DNA from: CAZRGV01 sp964599655
GTDB taxonomy: Bacteria; Planctomycetota; Planctomycetia; Isosphaerales; Isosphaeraceae
Assembly (NCBI GenBank): GCA_964599655.1
Contig: CAZRGV010000009.1
Coordinates: 16,817-80,816, forward strand
Length of the DNA stretch: 64,000 nucleotides
Direction: 5' to 3'
A program made the translations under genes and the position numbers. Positions 56,688 through 64,000 of the stretch are shown in pieces (the stretch's first letter is position 1; each line of letters begins with the position of its first letter). The notes under the pieces are model-generated. The model saw nothing but the letters and a program-made list of their open reading frames with translations. It was not told the DNA's origin and did not search any database.

Positions 56688-57956
56688 GTGAGCCACGACC
56701 TGGTCCGCGGCCTGAAATGTCGCCTCTGCGGGAAGTTGTATCCGAAAGAGGCCCTGAACTTCTGCACCGACGATTTCGGCCCCCTCGAGGTCGACTACGA
56801 CTACGAGGCGGTGGGCCGGACGATCAGCCGGTCCGTGATCGAGTCGCGTCCCCACAACATGTGGCGTTACCGCGAGCTCCTGCCCATCGATGGCGAGCCG
56901 ACCGTCGGCCCGCATGTGGGAGGCACGCCCCTGGTCAAGGCTGACCGGCTGGCCAGGGCCCTTGGCGTCGCTGAGCTTTACGTCAAGAACGACGCGGTGA
57001 ACCATCCGACGCTTTCGTTCAAGGATCGCGTCGTCGCGGTGGCGCTCTCGAAGGCCGTCGAGCTTGGCTTCAAGACGGTCGGATGCGCCTCGACGGGCAA
57101 CCTGGCCGGCTCGGTCGCGGCCAACGCGGCGGCCGCCGGTCTCGAAGCCTACATCCTCATTCCCGACGGCCTGGAACAGGGCAAGGTCCTCGGGGCGACG
57201 GTCTACGGCGCCCGGGTCATCGCGATCCACGGCAACTATGACCACGTCAACCGCCTCTGCTCGCAAATCGCCTTCCGCTTCGGCTGGGGCTTTGTGAACG
57301 TCAACCTCCGGCCGTTCTACGCCGAGGGCTCGAAGTCGATGGGCTTCGAGATCGCCGAGGACCTCGGCTGGCGGGCCCCGGACCACGTTGTGGCCCCGAT
57401 GGCCGGCGGCAGCCTGATCGGCAAACTCCACAAGGCGTTCAAGGAACTGGAGTTGCTGGGCCTGATCCCGGAAGCTCGACCCAAGATGTTCGGCGCCCAG
57501 GCCACCGGTTGCAACCCGATTACCAACACGGTCAAGACGGACGCCCCGAAGGTCAAGCCGGTGCGCAACCCGGACACGATCGCCAAGAGTCTCGCCATCG
57601 GCGACCCGGCCGACGGCTTCTTCGCCTCGAAGCTGATCCGAGACACCGGCGGCTGGGGCGAGGACGTCACCGACGACGAGATCATCGACGCGATGAAGCT
57701 TCTGGCCGAGACCGAGGGCATCTGGACCGAGACGGCCGGCGGCGTCACGGTGGCCGTGACCCGGAAACTGATCGAGCAAGGCCGGATCGACCGCAACGGC
57801 TCGACCGTGATCTGCATCACCGGAAACGGCCTGAAGACCCAGGAAGCGCTCAACGGCCGGATCGCCCGGCCGGTCGTCATCAAGCCGACCCTGGAAGAGT
57901 TCGAAGCCCTCGTCGGTGAGCCGGCTCCGGTCGAGCTGGCCGCCGCGGGCGCCTGA
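56688..57956 (+). CDS. Threonine-synthase-like PLP enzyme under S-box control
   Basis: 422 residues, fold type II PLP family. An N-terminal zinc-ribbon-like knuckle has C11, C14 and C26. Lys112 in LSFKDRV binds PLP, STGNLAGS (135-142) holds the phosphate, and ITGNGLKTQEAL near the end is the typical threonine synthase finish. The normal reaction is O-phosphohomoserine to threonine. A SAM riboswitch upstream and MoaD/ThiF/desulfurase genes downstream suggest sulfur chemistry instead, possibly use of a carrier thiocarboxylate by this relative of cysteine synthase; that is inference. GTG 56688 is preferred because AAGGAG lies 8 nt upstream; ATG 56643 is an alternative. Confidence 0.85.
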   Translation: MSHDLVRGLKCRLCGKLYPKEALNFCTDDFGPLEVDYDYEAVGRTISRSVIESRPHNMWRYRELLPIDGEPTVGPHVGGTPLVKADRLARALGVAELYVKNDAVNHPTLSFKDRVVAVALSKAVELGFKTVGCASTGNLAGSVAANAAAAGLEAYILIPDGLEQGKVLGATVYGARVIAIHGNYDHVNRLCSQIAFRFGWGFVNVNLRPFYAEGSKSMGFEIAEDLGWRAPDHVVAPMAGGSLIGKLHKAFKELELLGLIPEARPKMFGAQATGCNPITNTVKTDAPKVKPVRNPDTIAKSLAIGDPADGFFASKLIRDTGGWGEDVTDDEIIDAMKLLAETEGIWTETAGGVTVAVTRKLIEQGRIDRNGSTVICITGNGLKTQEALNGRIARPVVIKPTLEEFEALVGEPAPVELAAAGA

Positions 57957-57984
57957 GGCGGGCCATCGCCCCGAGGAACCCGAC

Positions 57985-58233
57985 ATGACCCCCGAGGAGG
58001 CGATCGAGCTGGCCAAGGCCGCCACGTTCCACGAAGGTTGGTCCTGGCCCGAGCCGATCCGGGCGCTCCGTTGCCAGGCCGGTCTCTCACGGCCATCCTG
58101 GTTCTGGGAAGTCTTCTCGAGCCCCGGCTCGGATTGCTGGATGACTCATGTGAAAATCGATGAGGCCACCCGTCAGGTTCGAGGAATCGGCCGGAGTTTC
58201 ATCGTCGCGTCGACCCGGGAGAAGTCCGACTGA
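57985..58233 (+). CDS. 82-residue protein of unknown function in the sulfur cluster
   Basis: MTPEEAIELAKAATFHEGW onward. One helix at the start, then two or three strands (FWEVFSSPG, CWMTHVKIDEATRQVRGIG) as in small alpha/beta domains. It has two cysteines but no CxxC and no His-x-His...Asp JAMM motif. It is 28 nt after the threonine-synthase-like gene and before the carrier gene, so probably co-transcribed. Confidence 0.6.
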   Translation: MTPEEAIELAKAATFHEGWSWPEPIRALRCQAGLSRPSWFWEVFSSPGSDCWMTHVKIDEATRQVRGIGRSFIVASTREKSD

Positions 58234-58305
58234 CTGACTCGCCCGAGGCGCCGCGTCCGCTCGCGGGCATTGACCGAGTTCGCTCTCTTCCAAGGAATCG
58301 CCATC

Positions 58306-58575
58306 ATGGCCGTTGTCCGAATTCCGACTCCCTTGCGATCCCACACCGACGGCCTCGACAGCGTCGAAGGCCAGGGTTCGACGGTTGCCGAACTGCTCAA
58401 CGACATCACCACCAAGTACCCCTCGCTTCGCGATCGGATCTTCGACGGCGACGAGCTCCGACGATTCGTCAACGTGTACGTGAACAACGAGGACATTCGC
58501 TACCTCGACGACCTGGCGACCGCCGTGGCCGAGAAGGACGAGGTTAGCATCATTCCGGCGATCGCCGGCGGTTGA
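58306..58575 (+). CDS. MoaD/ThiS-family sulfur-carrier protein
   Basis: 89 residues with the beta-grasp ubiquitin-like fold. The C-terminus reads SIIPAIAGG; the free Gly-Gly end is what ThiF/MoeB enzymes adenylate and convert to a thiocarboxylate. GSTVAELLNDITTKYPSLRDRI and VNVYVNNEDIRYL are typical of MoaD/CysO. No processing is needed because the protein ends at the diglycine. Start ATG 58306 has AAGGAA 9 nt upstream. Its activating enzyme is encoded 129 nt downstream. The pathway it serves (molybdopterin, thiamine, cysteine or methionine) is discussed under findings. Confidence 0.92.
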   Translation: MAVVRIPTPLRSHTDGLDSVEGQGSTVAELLNDITTKYPSLRDRIFDGDELRRFVNVYVNNEDIRYLDDLATAVAEKDEVSIIPAIAGG

Positions 58576-58704
58576 GTTCGAGTGCGACGATCCGCGACCG
58601 AAGTGAAGGAATGAGGCCGCGGGCGAATCGCGATTCCGCGCGACGGCCGCGATTCGCCTTGGTCTCCGCGGTACAATCTGGAGAGAGATAGAGGTACGTT
58701 TCCG

Positions 58705-59757
58705 ATGGCCATCGAATCGAACCCCGCCGACTCGCTCGACCGCTACAGCCGACAGATGCGCTTTCCGCCGCTGGGCGAGGCCGGTCAGAAGAAGCTCGTG
58801 TCCAGCCGCGTGACCATCTGCGGCTGTGGCGCCCTGGGCACCGTCCTGGCCAATCACCTGGTCCGCGCCGGCGTCGGCCACGTCCGGATCGTCGATCGCG
58901 ACTTCATCGAGACCCATAACCTTCAGCGCCAGATTCTCTTCGACGAGCAGGACGTCGCCGACAACCTCCCCAAGGCCGAGGCCGCGGCCAGGAAGCTCCG
59001 CGTCATCAACAGCCAGGTGGAAATCGAGGCGGTCGTCACCGACATCGACCACACCAACATCCTCGACCTCGTGGCCGACGCCGACCTGATCCTCGACGGC
59101 ACCGACAACTTCGAAACCCGCTACCTGATCAACGACGCCGCCGTGAAACTCGGCAAGCCCTGGATCTTCGGCGGCGTGATCGGCAGCGAGGGCCAAACGA
59201 TGACGATCCGACCCGGGCAGACCCCTTGCCTGCGTTGCGTCATCGAGACCAGCCCGCCCCCCGGCATGACGCCGACCTGCGAAACCGCGGGCGTGCTCGG
59301 CCCGGCCGTCGCGGTCATCGCCTCGTTTGAAGCCGTGGAGGCGATCAAGATCCTCAGCGGGGCCGAATCCGCTCTGAACAACGAGCTGATCATGGTCGAC
59401 CTCTGGGACTGGTCGTTCCGCCGCCTCAAGATCGCCAGCCTTCGAGACAAGGTCGACTGCCCGACGTGCAAGCAAGGGCAGTTCGAGTGGCTCGAAGGCA
59501 AGCTCGGCTCGCACACGACCACACTCTGCGGGCGCAACGCCGTGCAGGTCGCCACGAGGCGCACCGAGCCGCTCGACTTCGCCGAGCTGTCCGGCCGGCT
59601 CGCCTCGCTGGGAGAGGTCCGGCACAACGCCTTCATGCTCCGCTTCGCCACCGAGGGCTACGAATTCACCGTCTTCCCCGACGGCCGGGCGATCATCAAA
59701 GGCACCAACGACATCCCGAAGGCGAGAACACTCTACGCCCAGTTCGTGGGAAGCTGA
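58705..59757 (+). CDS. ThiF/MoeB-family adenylyltransferase
   Basis: 350 residues. ICGCGALGT (39-46) is the ATP-binding motif, HNLQRQILF (71-79) carries the catalytic Arg, DGTDNFETRYLIND the substrate loop. Two cysteine pairs (CLRC near 172 and CPTC near 254) bind zinc. Instead of a rhodanese domain the C-terminus has an extra domain (about 265-350: LCGRNAVQV, FPDGRAIIKGTNDIPKARTLYAQFVGS) seen in the B. subtilis-type ThiF. It adenylates the carrier protein's Gly-Gly end; sulfur would come from the desulfurase next door. GAGG lies about 11 nt upstream of the ATG. Confidence 0.92.
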   Translation: MAIESNPADSLDRYSRQMRFPPLGEAGQKKLVSSRVTICGCGALGTVLANHLVRAGVGHVRIVDRDFIETHNLQRQILFDEQDVADNLPKAEAAARKLRVINSQVEIEAVVTDIDHTNILDLVADADLILDGTDNFETRYLINDAAVKLGKPWIFGGVIGSEGQTMTIRPGQTPCLRCVIETSPPPGMTPTCETAGVLGPAVAVIASFEAVEAIKILSGAESALNNELIMVDLWDWSFRRLKIASLRDKVDCPTCKQGQFEWLEGKLGSHTTTLCGRNAVQVATRRTEPLDFAELSGRLASLGEVRHNAFMLRFATEGYEFTVFPDGRAIIKGTNDIPKARTLYAQFVGS

Positions 59758-59820
59758 CGCGTCCGACACAAGACGCTCGCTGTCCCGACCGGCCGGCAAC
59801 CTCAGGGGACTTTTCTCAAC

Positions 59821-60984
59821 ATGATCTACCTCGACAACGCGGCCACCAGCTTCCCGAAGCCCGAGTCGGTCTACGAAACCCTCGATCGATTCGCCCGGAC
59901 GGAGCTCGCCAACCCCGGGCGTTCGAGCCACCGGATGGCCAAGGAGGCCGAGCGCACCATCGAGAACACCAGGGCCGCCCTGAACCGCTTCTTCAACGGC
60001 GAGGCCGCCGAACGCTGGATCTTCACGCTCAACTGCACCGATGGTTTGAACATCGCGATCAAGGGGGCCATTCGACCTGGCGATCATGTGATCACGTCCG
60101 ATCTTGAGCATAACTCGATCAGTCGGCCACTCCGGCGGCTCGAGAAGGACGGCGTGATCCAGTTGACCCGGCTCGAATCGGACGGCGGCTACCTCGATCC
60201 GGAGTCCGTCCGTCGCGCCTTGAGGCCGAACACCGCCCTGGTTGCCTTGACCCATGCCGCCAACGTGCTGGGGACGGTCCAGCCGATCGAGGCCATCGCG
60301 CCCATCGTCCGCGAGGCCGATGCCTTGCTGCTCGTCGACGCCGCGCAATCGGCCGGCGTGGTCCCGATCGATCTTCGCAAGACGCCGATCGACCTGCTCG
60401 CCTTCCCCGGCCACAAGGCGCTTTATGGCCCGACCGGCACCGGCGCGCTTTATGTCGGTCCTCGGGCCAAGCTTCGCAACTGGCGAGAGGGCGGCACGGG
60501 CGGCGATTCGAAAAACGAGGTCCAACCCGAGGAGCTTCCCTACGCCCTGGAGGGCGGAACCCCGAACGCGCTGGGGATTGCCGGGCTGGGTGCCGGGATC
60601 GCCTGGGTCTCCGAGCGCGGCCAGGACGCCAACCGACGGCACGAGGTTCGCCTGTTGCAACACGTTGTGGACTGGGTCGAAGGCGAGGGAAAAGCCAGCG
60701 GCTGGAAGATCGCCGGTCGCTGGGAGCCGGCGACGCACGTCGGTGCGCTGTCGCTGATCACCCCGAACCTCGAAGACGCGCACCCGCAGGTGCTCGCGGA
60801 TATCCTCGACACGAGCTTCGAGATCGCCGTGCGGCCTGGCCTGCACTGCGCCCCTTACATTCATAAGCGGCTCGGCACGTTCCCCGACGGCACCTTGCGC
60901 GTTAGCCCCGGACCCTTCAACACCGAGGCCGAGATTGAGGCCCTGATCGGCGCCCTGAACGAGATCACGGCGGGCGTGCTCTGA
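59821..60984 (+). CDS. Cysteine desulfurase (class V aminotransferase fold)
   Basis: 387 residues. YLDNAATSFPKPESV at the start, HAANVLGTVQPI, LLVDAAQSAGV, and AFPGHKALYGPTGTGALYV with Lys199 for PLP. RPGLHCAPYIHK contains Cys343, the persulfide-forming cysteine, as in the SufS/CsdA-like group. It takes sulfur from cysteine and is placed to feed the ThiF/MoaD pair. It ends the cluster, 63 nt after the adenylyltransferase. No IscU/SufU scaffold gene is nearby, so iron-sulfur assembly is less likely to be its job. Confidence 0.92.
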   Translation: MIYLDNAATSFPKPESVYETLDRFARTELANPGRSSHRMAKEAERTIENTRAALNRFFNGEAAERWIFTLNCTDGLNIAIKGAIRPGDHVITSDLEHNSISRPLRRLEKDGVIQLTRLESDGGYLDPESVRRALRPNTALVALTHAANVLGTVQPIEAIAPIVREADALLLVDAAQSAGVVPIDLRKTPIDLLAFPGHKALYGPTGTGALYVGPRAKLRNWREGGTGGDSKNEVQPEELPYALEGGTPNALGIAGLGAGIAWVSERGQDANRRHEVRLLQHVVDWVEGEGKASGWKIAGRWEPATHVGALSLITPNLEDAHPQVLADILDTSFEIAVRPGLHCAPYIHKRLGTFPDGTLRVSPGPFNTEAEIEALIGALNEITAGVL

Positions 60985-61170
60985 CGCGGGCTCCCGCACC
61001 TGGGACGGATCGCACGAAGGCCACCTGTTCCCGGAGGGAATTCGGGGATTATGCTTGCATGCGCAGCGTTGGTCGTTTAGATCCGAAAGCGTTCGCATCC
61101 GCGAGTTGTTCGGAGGCGGCGCTGGGATCTCTGTTCGCCTGCCGGTCCCCTCGAGTTCTCGGGTGTCCAG

Positions 61171-63240
61171 ATGCCGATCGTTCTCAACTGTTCCGGCTGC
61201 GGCAAGCGGTACGAACTGGCCGACGCCCTGGCCGGGAAGACGGGCCGTTGCAAGCAATGCGGCCAGATCCTGAAGATCCCGGTGCCGCGAACCCTGACGC
61301 CTCCGGCCGCCTCGTCGGAGCCGGCTCGACCCGTGACGCCCACACCGAAAGGCATCCCTCCAAGGTCCAGTCCGCCACCGTCGATCGGTCCGAATCTCCT
61401 CGACGAATTCGACGAGGACGGAAGGATCGATGACGACGAGGATGGGATTCCCGTGGCGGCCGAGCCCGTGATCAAGAGCTCTCGTTATCGATCGGGCGCG
61501 ACGGCGGGATCGTCCGGATCGTCCGGCCGGTCGTGGTCGATGCCCGACCTCGGCAAAGGCTTGCCCAAGGTGGCGTTGCCCGAGATCGGCCTGCCCGCGA
61601 TGATCCTTGGCGGTGGCGGCACGCTCTGGGTCCTGTTCTTGCTGTTCGTGGTGTTGCCCTCGATTCAAGGTGGCGAGGAAGGCAACGGCGCGAGGGGCGA
61701 AAAGGTCCAAGTTCCACAGGCGCCCGCGCCGGCTCTCGCGGGTGGACAACCGGAAGCCGTCGCGGCCGCCAATCCCAACGGCGGCGCGGTCCCCACGCTC
61801 CCGCCCTTGCCGCCGGCGTTGCGGCCCCTGAGCGACGCTCCGCCCTTGCGCGACCTTTCGGGTCATGAGCAATTGCTGCATGACGCGATCGGCGGTCTGA
61901 ACCAGTCACACGTCTGAACTCCAGTCNNNNNNNNNNATGTGCTCGCCTCGATCCGAGATCCCGGCTCGGCGCAGGCCGCAACCGTCCAGCTTCAGGCCAT
62001 TTCTCAGCGGTTTTCGGATCTCCAGCGGCGAGGCTCGGCACTGTTCTCGCCCACACCTGAGGAGAACCAACAACTCGCTCGCCGGTTCCAGGGCGAAATC
62101 CGAGAGGCGATGGACCGTCTCAAGCGTGAGGCGGCCCGGCTCACGAGCCTGCCCGGCATGGGCCCCGCGTTCGTTCAACTCGTAGGACAGATCAACCGCG
62201 CGTCGGTCCAGATGGAACAGGCGCTCATTCCCGGTTCCGGCGCGGGATCGACCGGTCCGCAGCCTTACGTTGAGATCGAGGTCCGCAACGTGCCCGACGG
62301 CGACGCGAGCGGCCTGATCGAGGAGAAGCTCAAGGCCCTGGCGGATTCGACGACGCCCGGCGTCCAGGCAGTCCATTCCGGGAACCTTCGCGCGTCGTCG
62401 TACCGAATCTGGCCGGTGAGCGATGTCCAGGCGTTCGCGAATCGGATCAACTTCGGCAAGGTCAACGTCTCGGGCCGAAAGGTCGCGATGTCGGCCTCGG
62501 GGATCAACCCCTCGGAACTTGCCGCCTTCAAGGCCCGACGACAGGAGGCGCGCCCGACGCAGATCGCCCAGGCTTCCCCATCGTCCGACCCCGGCCGGCA
62601 AGCCCCGTCCGACGCCGACTCCATCACGCGATCACTCTTCGATCTCAAGGCGTCTCAGCCTCATATCCGGAGGCAGGGGGCCGAAAGGCTGGCTCGCGTG
62701 GCGCCCGAGGAGGACCGTCGGAGCGAGGTCGTCGAAGCCCTGATCCCCCTGGCCGACGACGATGACCAATTCACTGCGAGGGAGTCCGTGAAGGCCCTGG
62801 CCAACTGGGGCGGCCCCAAGGCGACCCAGGCGCTCATCAAGAAGGTCCAGCATGACGATCGGATCTTCGTCCGTCGTCAGGCCATCGAGGCCCTGGGCAA
62901 GTCGAACGACCCGGCCGCCGCCGAGGTGATCGCCGCGCGACTCCACGACGACTGGCCCGACGCCGGTCGTGCCCTTCGGGCCATGGGCGAGGTCGCGGAA
63001 CCGGCGCTGATCGCCCAGCTCAAGAACCCCGAAACCTCGGTGCGACGCGAGGCGTGCGACGTCCTGAAGGACATTGGCGGCAAGCAGGCCCTGACCACCA
63101 TGAGCAAGATGCCGGCCGATTCCGACTTCGGCGTGCGTATCGCCGCCCAGAACGCCATGCGCGCGATCGCCGCCCGCGTCGGTCCCTTGCCCAAAAGCGC
63201 GATCCCGGACAGCGGCACCCGTCGTCGACGCATTCCTTGA
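61171..63240 (+). CDS. Zinc-ribbon, single-span membrane protein with C-terminal HEAT repeats, split by adapter sequence and a gap
   Basis: The N-terminal part has a zinc ribbon (C7, C10, C27, C30), a Pro-rich linker and a membrane span near residue 150 (MILGGGGTLWVLFLLFVVLP). The apparent stop at 61915-61917 lies inside a 20-base Illumina adapter match (61907-61926), so it is an artefact. Beyond ten N the same frame continues (ASIRDPGSAQAATVQLQ) with a helical segment, an alpha/beta domain (VEIEVRNVPDGDASG, GKVNVSGRKVAMSASG) and about five HEAT-type repeats (ARESVKALANWGGPKATQAL, VRRQAIEALGKSNDP). HEAT arrays bind proteins. Likely a membrane-anchored scaffold; no family name. Total near 690 residues. 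Confidence 0.75.
61907..61926 (+). other. Illumina adapter remnant
   Basis: CACACGTCTGAACTCCAGTC is identical to the inner part of the TruSeq read-1 adapter and directly borders the N gap. It introduces a false stop codon. Confidence 0.93.
61927..61936. other. Assembly gap (10 N) inside the HEAT-repeat gene
   Basis: Placeholder gap next to the adapter remnant. Confidence 0.95.
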
Positions 63241-63358
63241 GCTTCCGGCCGCCGCGAAGGTGACCTTGCCTTGAAACCCGCCGCGCGCGTCGGGTACACT
63301 GTACGTGCATTCAATCCGGTTGGCCGGAATCAGGGGTCCCAACCGCGGGAGGACCGGC

Positions 63359-63748
63359 ATGACGCCTGTGTCACCGCCGAGACACGCAACCTGGGGCTGG
63401 ACGGACCACGCCCAGAGGTTCCTGGCCTCGTTGGTGATCGCGGGGGCCATCGGCCTGCTCGCCACGAATCAGGCCGAACCGGTCGCCACGGCGAACGATG
63501 GGATTCCCACCCTGCGGCTCGACCCGAATACGGCCACTCCCGAGCTTCTTTCCGCCCTGCCCCAGCTCGGACCCGCCCGTTCGGGCGCCATCGTGACGAC
63601 GCGCGAAACACGGCCGTTCACCTCCCCCGAGGACCTCGAGCGTCGCGTCCGGGGAATTGGCCCGGTGACGCTGGAACGGATCCGGCCCTACCTCCGCTTC
63701 GACCAGGACCCGCAAGCCGCCGGCGCGGCCACATCCCCGGACCCTTGA
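63359..63748 (+). CDS. ComEA-like helix-hairpin-helix protein
   Basis: 129 residues. A short basic N-terminus, one membrane segment (FLASLVIAGAIGLLATN) and a ComEA-type double helix-hairpin-helix: TLRLDPNTATPELLSALPQLGPARSGAIV and FTSPEDLERRVRGIGPVTLERI. ComEA homologues bind incoming DNA at the membrane in competence; the hairpin GIG loop is intact. ATG 63359 has GGGAGGA about 7 nt upstream. It precedes uvrB by only 7 nt, so both may be one transcript. Confidence 0.85.
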   Translation: MTPVSPPRHATWGWTDHAQRFLASLVIAGAIGLLATNQAEPVATANDGIPTLRLDPNTATPELLSALPQLGPARSGAIVTTRETRPFTSPEDLERRVRGIGPVTLERIRPYLRFDQDPQAAGAATSPDP

Positions 63749-63755
63749 CCCTTCC

Positions 63756-63974
63756 ATGTCCGACTTCCAACTGGTAAGCCCGTTTCCGCCAGCCGGCGAC
63801 CAGCCCAAGGCGATCGACGCCCTTGTGAAGGGTCTCGAGAACGGAAAACTCCATCAAACGTTGCTCGGCGTGACCGGTTCGGGCAAGACGTTCACCATGG
63901 CCAACGTCATCGCCCGGATGGGGCGGCCCGCTCTAGTTCTCTCGCACAACAAGACGCTCGCCGCCCAGCTCTAT
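63756..63974 (+). CDS. uvrB: Excinuclease ABC subunit B, first 73 codons only
   Basis: SDFQLVSPFPPAGDQPKAI, then GVTGSGKTFTMANVI (Walker A) and LSHNKTLAAQLY, the exact N-terminus of UvrB, the damage-binding helicase-like subunit of nucleotide excision repair. The gene is cut by adapter sequence: after TAT at 63972-63974 the expected Ser/Gly codons are replaced by adapter bases. Confidence 0.93.
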
Positions 63975-64000
63975 AGATCGGAAGAGCGTCGTTGTAGGGA
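63975..64000 (+). other. Illumina adapter at the contig end
   Basis: AGATCGGAAGAGCGTCG followed by TTGTAGGGA equals the TruSeq universal adapter with one extra T. These bases are not from the organism. Confidence 0.95.

Noticed and set aside
59821..60984. Iron-sulfur assembly (SUF/ISC) role for the cysteine desulfurase
   Set aside because: No SufB/C/D, SufU or IscU gene nearby; the direct neighbours are a ThiF-type enzyme and its carrier.
58087..61881. A 1264-codon open frame on the minus strand across the sulfur cluster
   Set aside because: It lies opposite five well-supported genes and has no domain, start signal or conserved motif; long antisense frames are expected at this GC content.

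Overview
The window is a high-GC (about 65 %) bacterial chromosome fragment that looks planctomycetal, probably from the Isosphaera/Singulisphaera side of that phylum. This is an inference from gene content: a DUF1501 gene paired with a c-type-cytochrome DUF1549/DUF1553 gene, a large WD40 protein with an N-terminal heme-c motif, a PEP-CTERM secreted protein, a BlaI/M56 regulator pair and many leader-peptide proteins of unknown function. The sequence is a draft scaffold. It contains five N gaps, and two stretches match Illumina adapter: one at 61907-61926 beside a gap, one at 63975-64000 where the window ends.

Layout. 1-7000: a leftward FAD-dependent CrtI-like oxidoreductase cut by the window edge, a long empty spacer, a secreted nucleoside-hydrolase-like protein, and a YfhO-like polytopic membrane protein. 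6951-13901: surface-sugar genes (galE, a frameshifted methyltransferase and a GT2 leftward; two SDR sugar epimerases and a GT4 rightward). 14078-16519: hemB-hemL for tetrapyrrole synthesis. 16780-25455: a secreted SH3-like protein, an SPL-type radical SAM protein, and the cytochrome/WD40/DUF1501/DUF1549 block. 25681-31745: ribBA, a TlpA-like thioredoxin, a DRG/Obg-type GTPase and two response-regulator fusion proteins. 31754-37188: sugar-related enzymes (aldose 1-epimerase, LDH2-type dehydrogenase, RbsD/FucU) and a secreted unknown. 37235-44612: a CobB/CbiA-like pseudoenzyme, a PBP4-type D,D-peptidase, a BlaI/BlaR1-like pair and a DxD glycosyltransferase-like protein. 44769-48832: succinate dehydrogenase sdhC-D-A-B. 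49087-53909: a small protein, the RNase P RNA gene, a YbaK/ProX-type editing protein and putA. 54149-56174: a gapped PEP-CTERM gene and a small secreted protein. 56271-60984: a sigma70-like promoter, a SAM-I (S-box) riboswitch, a threonine-synthase-like PLP enzyme, an 82-residue unknown, a MoaD/ThiS carrier, a ThiF/MoeB adenylyltransferase and a cysteine desulfurase. 61171-64000: a zinc-ribbon/HEAT protein split by a gap, a ComEA-like HhH protein and the first 73 codons of uvrB.

The most interesting unit is 56271-60984. A SAM sensor precedes a set able to take sulfur from cysteine, load it as a thiocarboxylate on a carrier protein ending in Gly-Gly, and perhaps hand it to a PLP enzyme related to threonine and cysteine synthases. 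This suggests carrier-protein-dependent homocysteine/methionine (or cysteine) synthesis. The second is a full-length CobB/CbiA homologue that has lost both its P-loop lysine and its glutaminase cysteine.
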